Assembly: GCF_040892615.1 (NCBI RefSeq)
Contig: NZ_JBFRYC010000004.1
Span: forward strand, 1 to 64,000
Source: Thioclava arctica
GTDB lineage: Bacteria > Pseudomonadota > Alphaproteobacteria > Rhodobacterales > Rhodobacteraceae
DNA length: 64,000 bases
Reading direction: 5' to 3'
The position numbers and the translations under genes were made by a program. Within the stretch, counting starts at the first letter, position 1, and the number at the start of each line of letters is the position of its first letter. The notes below the pieces were generated by a model that was not told the origin of the DNA, did no database searches, and saw only the letters and a program-made list of their open reading frames with translations. Shown piece after piece: positions 33,460 through 41,083 of this stretch.

Positions 33460-35289
33460 TTATGCTCCTGCAGCGAGGATGGCTGCGACGACGAAGACGC
33501 CGCCGATGATATAGGCGTAGTAGTGGTGGGAGAGGCCGGTTTGCAGTCGCCGCGAGTCGCGGCCCAGCAGGCCGAAAATGTTTGCGGTCCCTTCCGGCAA
33601 ACCATCGGATGCGGCTTCGCCGAAACGGTCGGCCAGCCGTGACAGTGCATCGGCGAAAGCCGCCGTGGCGTTCAGGCCCGCGTCCAGCAAACGGTCGTCG
33701 GCCCGGGCTGCGGCCCGGGCCAGCGCATCGACCGGCTGCACAACGCCACGATCAATCAACGTCGGAAGGCCCAGCCAATCCGAGGCCGCTGCGCTCGCGC
33801 CGGTGCGTCCCAGTGCAGGGGACTGATGCACCAGATAAAACCCGGTAACCAGACCGGCCGCCAGCCAGATCATCGACATCACAAGCTCGGTCATCGTGCC
33901 CTCGGGCAGGGTTGCGCCCAAGGCATTCGCCAACACCGTGGCGGCGGGCGACACCCAAAGCAGGCTGGCGACCAGTGTCAGCGTCACAAGGCTCGCGATG
34001 CCGACGGTTTCTTTCCAACCGGGTGCCGGGATGTCACGCCCCTCCTTCTGGCTGCGCCCAAAAGCCAGCAGGGCGAAACGGGTCGCATAGACGGCGCTGA
34101 GCCCGCCGCCGATCATCACGCTGAAGGCCAGCCAGAAACTGGTGTGCTCTGCGGCACTGACGATCTCTTCCTTGCTCCATCCTCCGCCCGTCAGGGGCAG
34201 GCCCGCCAGACTGGCTGCAGCGATAACGGCCAAACCAGCAATCAACGGCATCACGCGGCCAAGGCGCATTCGATCAAGGCGGTAGCTGCCCGTGGCGTCG
34301 TGTGCTGCACCGGCGGTCAGAAACAGCGGTGCCTTGAAGGTCGCGTGGAGCATCAGGTGCAAAATCGCGACGCCGGGATAGCCCGCGCCGACGGCGATGA
34401 ACATGAAACCGAGCTGCGCCGAGGTGGAGGCGGCCAGCAACCGCTTTGAGTGGTTCTGCAACACCGCCGTCAATCCGCCCGCCAAGGCAGTCGTCAAACC
34501 GATGGCGATAGTCACAGCCTGCCAACCCGGAACGACCGACAGGAACGGTTCAAGGCGCGCGATGATGTAGGCCCCCGCTGCGACGAGCGTCGCTGCGTGC
34601 AGCAACGCAGATACCGACGTCGGGCCCGCCATGGCGCGAAACAGCCACGGCGCAAACGGCACCTGACCCGCTTTGGACGCCGCAGACAGCAGGATGCCGT
34701 ATGCGACAAGGCCTTGCCACGGCCCCGACAGCGTGGCGATGCTGGCGTAATCGAACGACCCCGTGCCCGCGAACAGCGCCATCGCGGCGACAAACAGGCC
34801 CAGATCGCCGAACCGTGTCATGACAAAGGCGTAGAGACCCGCCTGCGGATTTTCTTTGTCGGTCCACTTGTGAGAGATCAGGGCCCATGAGCAGGCGCCA
34901 ATCAACTCCCATCCGATCAGCAGGGTCAACAGATCGTTGGCAATAACAACAAGCTGCATCCCACCGGCAAACACGATCATGAGGCCGGTGAGACGGGCAA
35001 GTCCTTGTCGCGCCTCATGCTGGGTTGCGTGGGAAATAACGGCCAGCGCAATGACCGGCACCGTCACGGCGAGCGCCGCCGACAGGGGCGTCAGGGCGGC
35101 GGTCAAGCGGATCGCGTCGGACCAGATCAGCGTCGCGCTCCAGCCCTGCACCACAGCCAAAACCGTCAGAATCAATGTCGCACTCACGACGCCACCTGCG
35201 AGAACGCCGAGGCTGGTGCGCGATCGCGCGCCCAGCGTCGCGATCAGCGCACCAGCCACGATGGGCACAAGGGGGACCAGCCACAGCAT
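33460..35289 (-). CDS. nuoL: NuoL-like antiporter subunit
   Basis: A 609-aa protein, about the length of E. coli NuoL, so the C-terminal lateral helix is probably kept. Glu of TM5 is present in LLTLLIGWELIGACSWALIS, the channel Lys in LLSAASKAGQVPFAPWLFRA, and His residues in VSALLHAATLVAAGAYI. The start overlaps the nuoK stop as TGATG. It would be the distal ion pump of the complex. Confidence 0.92.
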   Translation of the reverse strand: MLWLVPLVPIVAGALIATLGARSRTSLGVLAGGVVSATLILTVLAVVQGWSATLIWSDAIRLTAALTPLSAALAVTVPVIALAVISHATQHEARQGLARLTGLMIVFAGGMQLVVIANDLLTLLIGWELIGACSWALISHKWTDKENPQAGLYAFVMTRFGDLGLFVAAMALFAGTGSFDYASIATLSGPWQGLVAYGILLSAASKAGQVPFAPWLFRAMAGPTSVSALLHAATLVAAGAYIIARLEPFLSVVPGWQAVTIAIGLTTALAGGLTAVLQNHSKRLLAASTSAQLGFMFIAVGAGYPGVAILHLMLHATFKAPLFLTAGAAHDATGSYRLDRMRLGRVMPLIAGLAVIAAASLAGLPLTGGGWSKEEIVSAAEHTSFWLAFSVMIGGGLSAVYATRFALLAFGRSQKEGRDIPAPGWKETVGIASLVTLTLVASLLWVSPAATVLANALGATLPEGTMTELVMSMIWLAAGLVTGFYLVHQSPALGRTGASAAASDWLGLPTLIDRGVVQPVDALARAAARADDRLLDAGLNATAAFADALSRLADRFGEAASDGLPEGTANIFGLLGRDSRRLQTGLSHHYYAYIIGGVFVVAAILAAGA

Positions 35290-35594
35290 CAGTTTTTCAT
35301 CGTCGTGAGGGATTCCGTCACGTCCGCCTGTCGTTTGCGGTAAACGGCCACGACCAAGGCAAAGCCGATGGCCAATTCGACCGCCATCACCGCCATGATC
35401 AGGATCGCCAGCAACTGCCCCTTTGGCAGACCCGCTAGGGTGAAGGCCCAGAAACCAACCGTGGCAAGCAGCGTGCCGTTCAACATCAGTTCGAGCCCCA
35501 TCATCAGCATGACGAAGGATTTCTGTGAGAGCGCGCCGAACAGACCGATGCCGAACAGGGCCGCAGACACGATGAGGATGGCCGTCAGGGTCAT
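35289..35594 (-). CDS. nuoK: NuoK-like membrane subunit
   Basis: A 101-aa, three-helix protein of normal length. Both functionally important glutamates are kept: MLMMGLELMLNGTLLA (TM2) and MAVMAVELAIGFALVVAVYR (TM3). ATG 35594 is 1 nt after the nuoJ stop. Its intact acidic axis argues that ion conduction is still selected. Confidence 0.92.
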   Translation of the reverse strand: MTLTAILIVSAALFGIGLFGALSQKSFVMLMMGLELMLNGTLLATVGFWAFTLAGLPKGQLLAILIMAVMAVELAIGFALVVAVYRKRQADVTESLTTMKN

Positions 35595-35595
35595 A

Positions 35596-36201
35596 TCAGT
35601 GCCCTCCGCCGTGATGGCTATGCCCGGAACCTGCGCCGACCTTGCGACCAGCGGGGGCCCCACCTTCGGTCAGACCCGGTGGCTGCGCGCCCTGACTGCC
35701 TGATCCGAAACGCCCGCTGGCGCTTGACAGCACGACTGCGCCAACCATCGTCGCCAAAAGGGTCACGCCCGCTGTCTCGAAGATCAGCATGGAATTTCCC
35801 AGCAGTTCGGTCCCCAGATCGCGCAGCGTCTCACCGCCGGGCGGCAGCGGGCTGACAGGCAGTGCGGTCGTCAGCACGGCCACGCTTAGCCCGACAAAAC
35901 TCGCGACTCCCGCGCCGATCGAAAAGCGATACTGGTGCACCATCTGCATCGGGTTCAGCCCCGCAGGATTCATCATGAACATGATCATGAACAGGCCCAT
36001 GACCATCATCTCGACCGCCATCATGAAAACGGTGGCCACACCGATGTAATCCGCCGACAAAAGCAATGCGATGGCACCCACGGCGATGAAGGAAACCATC
36101 AGCGCAAATGTCGCGCGGATCATGGAGTCGACGCGGAACACACGCCATCCGCTCCAGATCGCAAGCGCCGACAGGGCGTAGAACAGAATATTCGTCATCA
36201 T
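35596..36201 (-). CDS. nuoJ: NuoJ-like membrane subunit with His-rich tail
   Basis: A 201-aa, five-helix protein. The core TM3 region reads LLSADYIGVATVFMMAVEMM, resembling NuoJ but with additional Met and Glu residues. The C-terminus is an extended Gly/Pro-rich tail ending GAGSGHSHHGGGH, not expected in NuoJ and suggestive of metal binding. The start overlaps nuoH (ATGA). Confidence 0.88.
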   Translation of the reverse strand: MMTNILFYALSALAIWSGWRVFRVDSMIRATFALMVSFIAVGAIALLLSADYIGVATVFMMAVEMMVMGLFMIMFMMNPAGLNPMQMVHQYRFSIGAGVASFVGLSVAVLTTALPVSPLPPGGETLRDLGTELLGNSMLIFETAGVTLLATMVGAVVLSSASGRFGSGSQGAQPPGLTEGGAPAGRKVGAGSGHSHHGGGH

Positions 36202-37112
36202 AGTGCCAAAACCCCCGCTAGGATCAGATCAAGGAATGACAGCGGCAACAGGCCGATCCAGATCAGCCCCATCATGCGTGCGACAGGCATCCGAGCCAGC
36301 AGATGCGACAGGCCGATCACGACTGTCATGATGGCCAGTGTCTTGAGCGCCAGCCACAGCGGGCCGGGGAGCACTGGCCCCAGATAGCCGCCCAGAAATA
36401 CGCTTGCGGCAACGGCTGAAAATCCTGTCAGCATTACCAGCCGTGCGATCTGCCAGCCCAAGCGATCCGGCCCCGATGCCTCGACCGAGGTGCCGCCCGC
36501 CAGATCGGCGCTATCGGCGTAATCAAACGGGCCGCGCAGCGTGAGCGACAGACCCAAGAGGAGGAACAGCGGGAGACCCAGCGGTTGGCGGATCACGTTC
36601 CACACGCTTGACTGCGATGTCACGATGTCACGCAGGTCCAGCGATTGCGCCGGTAGTGCGGCGGCAATCAGAACGAACATGCTGAGCAACATGATTGGCA
36701 GCCCGATCGCGACATAGCGATAAGCCCCGATCAACGCCAGCGGTGCATTCGGCGACCAGCCGTGCAGGAACACAACGACGACGACAAGCGCCTCGCAGGC
36801 TCCCCATGCCACGACGCTGGTGGGCAGAACGATCAGCGTCATGTCCGGTCCGATCGGCACCAGCGCCAGCCCGACCAGCCCAAGCGCAAAATATCCGGTG
36901 ATGGACAGCAGCGCATTCAGCCGATCCGGGGCCTCGGTCGTCAGGCGCTGTTGGCTCAGCCACAATGCGGCCGTGCGCAGCGGGGTGAAGACGGGCGACA
37001 CCGTGCCGCCGCCAGCGATCCATCCATGGCAAGCCGCGTCGAGAGTCTCAGCGGCCCAGATACTGGCGATCAGGAAGGCAAACAGGCCAAGGATGGCGAG
37101 CGCAACAATCAT
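36198..37112 (-). CDS. nuoH: NuoH-like membrane subunit with altered quinone-site loops
   Basis: A 304-aa protein of the complex-I 1/NuoH family. The diagnostic loop is RGPFDYADSADLAGGTSVEA, where typical NuoH has RxPFDLPEAE(x)ELVAGFxTEYSG. The glutamates that line the quinone/E-channel entry are therefore replaced or lost. The N-terminal segment that normally reads G(L)LQPxADxxKLxxKE is SPVFTPLRTAALWLSQQ. The membrane core is well preserved. The start overlaps gene X (ATGA). The changes fit a NuoH that no longer forms a working quinone site. Confidence 0.88.
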   Translation of the reverse strand: MIVALAILGLFAFLIASIWAAETLDAACHGWIAGGGTVSPVFTPLRTAALWLSQQRLTTEAPDRLNALLSITGYFALGLVGLALVPIGPDMTLIVLPTSVVAWGACEALVVVVVFLHGWSPNAPLALIGAYRYVAIGLPIMLLSMFVLIAAALPAQSLDLRDIVTSQSSVWNVIRQPLGLPLFLLLGLSLTLRGPFDYADSADLAGGTSVEASGPDRLGWQIARLVMLTGFSAVAASVFLGGYLGPVLPGPLWLALKTLAIMTVVIGLSHLLARMPVARMMGLIWIGLLPLSFLDLILAGVLAL

Positions 37113-38131
37113 CCCATGTGCTCCGCATGCATGTCGTGGTCGGCATGGGTGTCGTCATTTGTGCTGTGCGGCGATGCGTCCATTCTGGCGCAGACGCCTC
37201 GCAGCGTCGCGTTGTCCAGACTGTTGATGACCAGCAGCGCCTCGTGCCATTCCAACCCGACCAGAAGATCGCCGAGTGTCATGTCGGTGTCGGAGGCAGG
37301 GGCAGTTTGGAGACCCGCCACCATCGCATCGAACCGTGACCGCACGTCGGATCCGTCGGGCAACCGGCCCAGATCCGCAGGGATCGCTGCGCGCGCCCTC
37401 GACAGTCGAACGAGCCTGCGAAATGTGCCGTCACCCTTTTGTCCGTGGAGTGAGCGCAAGGCGAGCGCCGACAACCCCAGAAGCCGAAGCAAACGCTCCC
37501 GCGCGGCCGTATCGCCCTCGAAGGGAGGATGCGCCACGGTGACCGCTTGGATCATGTCCCCCTGCAAAGTCAGCGTTAACGCCAGTCCAGCGGGGAACAT
37601 CGGCAGGAACGGACCAAAATCGGCGGTATAGGCGTCCAGAGATAATCCGTCGCGAATGTCGTCGTCGGTCTTCGCCATCGCGCGCCCATATGGCGTGCCG
37701 CCCATCATGCCCTTGCCGCCCTGCCCATGCGGCCCGATGCCGCGCCATTCGTTCGGTGGTGCGTCGGGCAAGATATCGGCCTCGCTCGGGCGATCACCTG
37801 CGAGGAGGTCGGCGAAGGTGGCGCTCAGAGCGTTGGTGATGTCGCCGCTCGCGTCCACCTCCACAGCGTCTGAGAAAGGCTCCATCGCGTGCGACTGCCA
37901 CAGCACGGTGGCCCGTGGATGTGGTAACTGGTCGTGGAGGCGGTTGAGGCAATCGGCCAGCGCGCTTGGTATGCGCCCGGCGACCAGCAAGATACATGCC
38001 GCGCGCGGGCTGTCCACAACGTGGATCGCAGGATTTAGCGCCAGCCGCGCCAGCGCATCGGGCGCACCTTCGCCCTGCGCGATGAACACAGGCACCGGCG
38101 CACGGGCGGCGAGGCGGCTGATCCAACTCAT
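37109..38131 (-). CDS. Protein X: NuoB-like, cluster-less connector protein
   Basis: A 340-aa soluble protein encoded between nuoA and nuoH, overlapping both by 4 nt. Residues 30-75 (VVDSPRAACILLVAGRIPSA ... RLHDQLPHPRATVLW) follow the NuoB pattern SPRQADxMxVAGTxxxKMAPxLxRLYDQMPEPRxVxxMG. None of the four cysteines that hold cluster N2 is present. The middle contains GGKGMMGGTPYGRAMA and FGPFLPMFPAGLALTLTLQG, a conserved-looking block that may derive from the NuoC/D side of the Q-module. The tail DDTHADHDMHAEHMG is His/Asp rich. It probably caps the membrane arm in place of the redox module. The frame from 38407 is rejected because it lies inside nuoA. Confidence 0.75.
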   Translation of the reverse strand: MSWISRLAARAPVPVFIAQGEGAPDALARLALNPAIHVVDSPRAACILLVAGRIPSALADCLNRLHDQLPHPRATVLWQSHAMEPFSDAVEVDASGDITNALSATFADLLAGDRPSEADILPDAPPNEWRGIGPHGQGGKGMMGGTPYGRAMAKTDDDIRDGLSLDAYTADFGPFLPMFPAGLALTLTLQGDMIQAVTVAHPPFEGDTAARERLLRLLGLSALALRSLHGQKGDGTFRRLVRLSRARAAIPADLGRLPDGSDVRSRFDAMVAGLQTAPASDTDMTLGDLLVGLEWHEALLVINSLDNATLRGVCARMDASPHSTNDDTHADHDMHAEHMG

Positions 38132-38481
38132 TCCCACCGGAAGATCCCCTCGCGCCAGCCGTAGAGAATTCCCACCGACAGGATTGCCAGGAACATGCCC
38201 ATCTCGGCCAGCGCCTTGCCGCCCTCGGCGACATAGACGACGGCCCAAGGATACATGAACATCATCTCCATCTCGAAGGCGACAAATAGCAGGGTCATCG
38301 TATAGTAGCGCACGTGAAACCGCTGCCAGGCGTGGGTCTGCGGGTCGCCGCCGCCCAACACAGGGCGTTGCTGGGGCGCTGTCGCGGAGCCGGCGAAATC
38401 CGACCAACCCGCTGCCCGAAGAACGCCGACGAACAGGACAGCCAAAGTAAGAATCCCAGCGATGGAAATGATTGTCGTCAT
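38128..38481 (-). CDS. nuoA: NuoA-like membrane subunit
   Basis: A 117-aa, three-helix protein. The diagnostic segment is HVRYYTMTLLFVAFEMEMMF followed by MYPWAVVY, the NuoA TM2 with its two acidic residues (here both Glu). It is the first gene of the eight-gene operon and overlaps gene X by ATGA. Confidence 0.92.
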   Translation of the reverse strand: MTTIISIAGILTLAVLFVGVLRAAGWSDFAGSATAPQQRPVLGGGDPQTHAWQRFHVRYYTMTLLFVAFEMEMMFMYPWAVVYVAEGGKALAEMGMFLAILSVGILYGWREGIFRWE

Positions 38482-38536
38482 CCGTTTTGCTTATTCCTTC
38501 TTATTCGACGCCTTGCTGCGCTCGATAGGACAACGA

Positions 38537-38554
38537 CCCTCCAGCGCTGGAAGG
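38537..38554. promoter_or_regulatory. Palindrome upstream of nuoA, candidate operator
   Basis: CCCTCCAGCGCTGGAAGG is an 18-bp inverted repeat with a perfect 12-bp core (TCCAGCGCTGGA, 38540-38551). It lies 56-73 bp upstream of the nuoA start, the only obvious symmetrical element before the operon. The binding protein is unknown. Confidence 0.35.
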
Positions 38555-38811
38555 TTCCTAATTTTTTGCTCTCTCACAAATTTTCGTCACGCGGCTAAGC
38601 TGAAAAGGCCAGCAGCTTTGTTACAAGGCTTTTTGACGTATGAATTCAGCATCGCGCGGACATAGATATGCCGCGAGCGCTGCGCATCGCCGGATAGCGA
38701 AGAGGCCGTTTGCTAGCGTCGACATGTATAGTCATCCCACGGCCTGTCAGCGCACACCTGCAAAACGACAGCGACATCGAGCCGGGAGCGAAAGACTCCG
38801 CAGATCGCCTA
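38555..38811. other. Intergenic region upstream of the orphan nuo operon
   Basis: AT-richer sequence around 38560-38590 probably belongs to the nuo promoter region. No protein-family match was recognised in the rest. Confidence 0.3.
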
Positions 38812-39045
38812 GCTCCTCCGAGTTCTCGCCGCATGAGCAGTTGATCTCTGGAGATGAGTTGACCCCTCCCGAAGCACTTCCTGAACAACTCGAAGGGGCG
38901 CGTTGAGTTGGTGGCTTGCTGGGAAGTGGTGGCGTTCGATGAATTCGCAGAACGCTAGAAAACCGCCAAAAAGGTGCTCGTCAACATCATGAAGAACGAC
39001 AATGCGAACAAGATATTCACACGGAGAGTAAATCCGATGACGCTT
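38812..39045 (+). pseudogene. brxL: brxL (BREX Lon-like protease/ATPase) relic
   Basis: One frame reads LISGDELTPPEAL; a second continues FLNNSKGRVELVACWEVVAF, DEFAER, a stop, then KTAKKVLVNIMKNDNANKIF. This follows the BrxL ATPase region, which typically reads LISGGxxTVAxLFxNNxxGxxGLVGxWDVVAFDEFAG...DIMKNYMANKSFSRG. A frameshift and a stop codon interrupt it, and only about 75 codons survive. It is a footprint of a former phage-defence locus. Confidence 0.7.
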
Positions 39046-39047
39046 GT

Positions 39048-39545
39048 TTCTTGGAATTGCTGCAAAAAGTTATAAATCTCCACCCTTGGAAAGCTGCGAC
39101 GCGGCAACGGAACGCTCGATCAATTACGTATGTTGTGGGCCGATCGAGTGTGAGGTCAAAGGGGCCACGAGCAGTCTATGGAGGTGTTCGCGTTCGGCCC
39201 AAACGTTCTATTAAACTTCGCAAATCCCACCTGTCCGTAAGCGGTGCGCTGGCAGTCATGCAGCACAAGCGAGAGGCAGGGGGCGGGAAAAGGGCGAAGG
39301 GTCAAGGTGAAACGAACGAGATTTCAAATGCCGAGCTGTTAGAGCTTGAGCGTGACGTGTTGGTGCCCGCAGCATTGGAGCGACAGATCGCGCTCGACAA
39401 TTGCGCCAAGATCAATGCCTGCATCATCCTTGAAATGGCAAACGCACCCGTGTCGTCGGAGGTCGATAGAACGCTGAACGAGGGAGAGAAAATCATCGTG
39501 CCCGATATGGGATGGCGCGGACGAGAGCGCCCGTATCATCAATTC
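39048..39545 (+). pseudogene. Glutamate dehydrogenase relic
   Basis: The frame at 39051 contains HPWKAATRQRNARSI and RSKGPRAVYGGVRVRP, a decayed form of the GDH start (ARGPYKGGIRYHP). Then comes HKREAGG, and a well preserved stretch NAELLELERDVLVPAALERQ, IALDNCAKINACIILEMANA and EKIIVPD of the NAD(P)-binding domain. About half of the normal 420-450 aa is missing and the C-terminus dissolves after 39545. Confidence 0.7.
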
Positions 39546-39611
39546 AGGGCGCGAGATATTCACACACTCCAAATTTCTTGGCGAATGGGGATGATGCGCC
39601 GTTCCACGCTT

Positions 39612-40685
39612 TCAGCGTCTTGTGAGGATGATCCACTCACCAATATTTTCGCGATTGATGAAGCCCACGAGACGTCCCGCCCGGTCCAGCACCGCGACGA
39701 TGGGGGCGGACCCTGCCGCCAAAGCGTTCAGTACCGCGTCCATCCCGGTCTCAAGCGTCACTGTTGGAACGTCTTCGATCATAACCGTTGAAACAAGTTC
39801 GGCGCGATGCTCGGCCTCTGGGTGGGTCAACACGCTGGCCCGCGTCAGCACCCCGACCAACCGCCCGTCGGCGGCCAGCACGGGAAATTCGGATTGAGAG
39901 CTGTGCAAGATCGCTTGCGCGGCCATTTCAAGCGTCGCGTCTGGTGCAAGGGTCTGGAATGTAGTGATGGCCGCATCGCGCGCCTTTGCGCGATGGGCCA
40001 GACCGCGCATCACCGCATCCGAACTTTCCGCCCCGGCCGCGAAGAAAATGAACACCGCGATCAGCACCAGAATGGGGTTGCCCCCGGTTAGCCCCCAGAA
40101 CGCGAACAGAAAGGCGATGATTTGCCCGGTGCGCGCGGCAAGTTCTGTGGCCTTGATCCGGTCCATGAAGATCGAGAGGACGGCCCGGAACACCCGGCCG
40201 CCATCCATCGGGAAGGCCGGAATCATGTTAAAGGCGACAAGAAGGAAATTGACCAGCGCCAGCCGCCCCCAGAAATCCTGCGACGCATTCTCCATCGATT
40301 GCAGATCGCCCAGCCGGGTGGCGGCGCCCAGAAGCCCCGTCAGCAACAGCCAGATCACAACATTCACGGCCGGTCCCGCAAGCGCGATCAGGATTTCCTG
40401 CCGCGGATTTTCGGGGATCCGCTCAAGCCGCGCCAGCCCACCAATTGGCAAAAGCGTGATATCGGGCGTCTTCACCCCGAAGCGCGCCGCCATCGTGGCA
40501 TGGCCAAACTCATGCAAGACCACACAGGCAAAGACAGCCAGAATGAACAGCACGCTTGTCGTTGCGGCTTGCGGGCCCTGCGTGGCCCAGGCACCCGCCG
40601 CGATCCAGATCAGCAGCAGAAAGAAGGTGATATGCACCCTGAGTTCCGTGCCCCGGATTTTCCCGATCGAATAGGACCAACGCAT
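39612..40685 (-). CDS. M50 site-2 metalloprotease with two CBS domains
   Basis: A 357-aa membrane protease. The zinc motif HEFGH is in VVLHEFGHATMAARFGVK and the second motif is NMIPAFPMDGGRVFRAVLS (Asp ligand). Six hydrophobic segments span residues 17-225. Two CBS domains occupy roughly residues 240-350 (SEFPVLAADGRLVGVLTRAS; APIVAVLDRAGRLVGFINRE) and probably sense adenine nucleotides. Such proteases cut membrane-anchored regulators. It diverges from the FNR-linked USP/glucan operon. Confidence 0.9.
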   Translation of the reverse strand: MRWSYSIGKIRGTELRVHITFFLLLIWIAAGAWATQGPQAATTSVLFILAVFACVVLHEFGHATMAARFGVKTPDITLLPIGGLARLERIPENPRQEILIALAGPAVNVVIWLLLTGLLGAATRLGDLQSMENASQDFWGRLALVNFLLVAFNMIPAFPMDGGRVFRAVLSIFMDRIKATELAARTGQIIAFLFAFWGLTGGNPILVLIAVFIFFAAGAESSDAVMRGLAHRAKARDAAITTFQTLAPDATLEMAAQAILHSSQSEFPVLAADGRLVGVLTRASVLTHPEAEHRAELVSTVMIEDVPTVTLETGMDAVLNALAAGSAPIVAVLDRAGRLVGFINRENIGEWIILTRR

Positions 40686-41083
40686 ATCATCTCCCGATCC
40701 AGAGGCCCGGCGATCGCAACTCTCGCGCGCCTGCGTCCTGTCATTTCATGTGCCAACAGTCTGGGCGCGGGGGCACCATAGGGCAAGGTGTTCCGCACTC
40801 CGCCTGTCGATTTGCTCTTCAAGACGCAGAGGTTGAAGCTCCGTGTGATGTCTGCGGTTTGCGGCATGTCGGACGGCATCGCATGTCTTTGCGCTGACGG
40901 AAGCATATTTCCCGATGTGGCGACTTGATTTGAATCAGCGCGAAGCTGGCAGCGGTGCCATATCTTGGCCGCGAATCCGGAAGCGACGCGAGTGCAAAAG
41001 GGAGGCCGTCTAGGCCCATTCGCAGCCAATCGCAGGCCAAAAGATGGCCGGTCCGCATGTCTTGGATTTTGGAAAGGTGACAC
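40686..41083. other. Divergent intergenic region of protease and USP operon
   Basis: About 400 bp. The FNR-type promoter at 40925-40973 points toward the USP gene. No recognisable promoter for the protease was found, and no protein frame here looks real. Confidence 0.4.
40925..40973 (+). promoter_or_regulatory. FNR-type box and promoter of the USP/glucan-synthase operon
   Basis: TTGAT-TTGA-ATCAG (40925-40938) matches the FNR consensus at 9 of 10 positions, with the same final G as the box at 15582. TATCTT at 40961-40966 is a 4/6 -10 element. The predicted start near 40973 is 41.5 bp from the box centre. Confidence 0.6.

Noticed and set aside
38640..38906. 88-codon plus-strand ORF
   Set aside because: Only its last third resembles anything (BrxL); the start is not protein-like, so it is treated as part of the relic.
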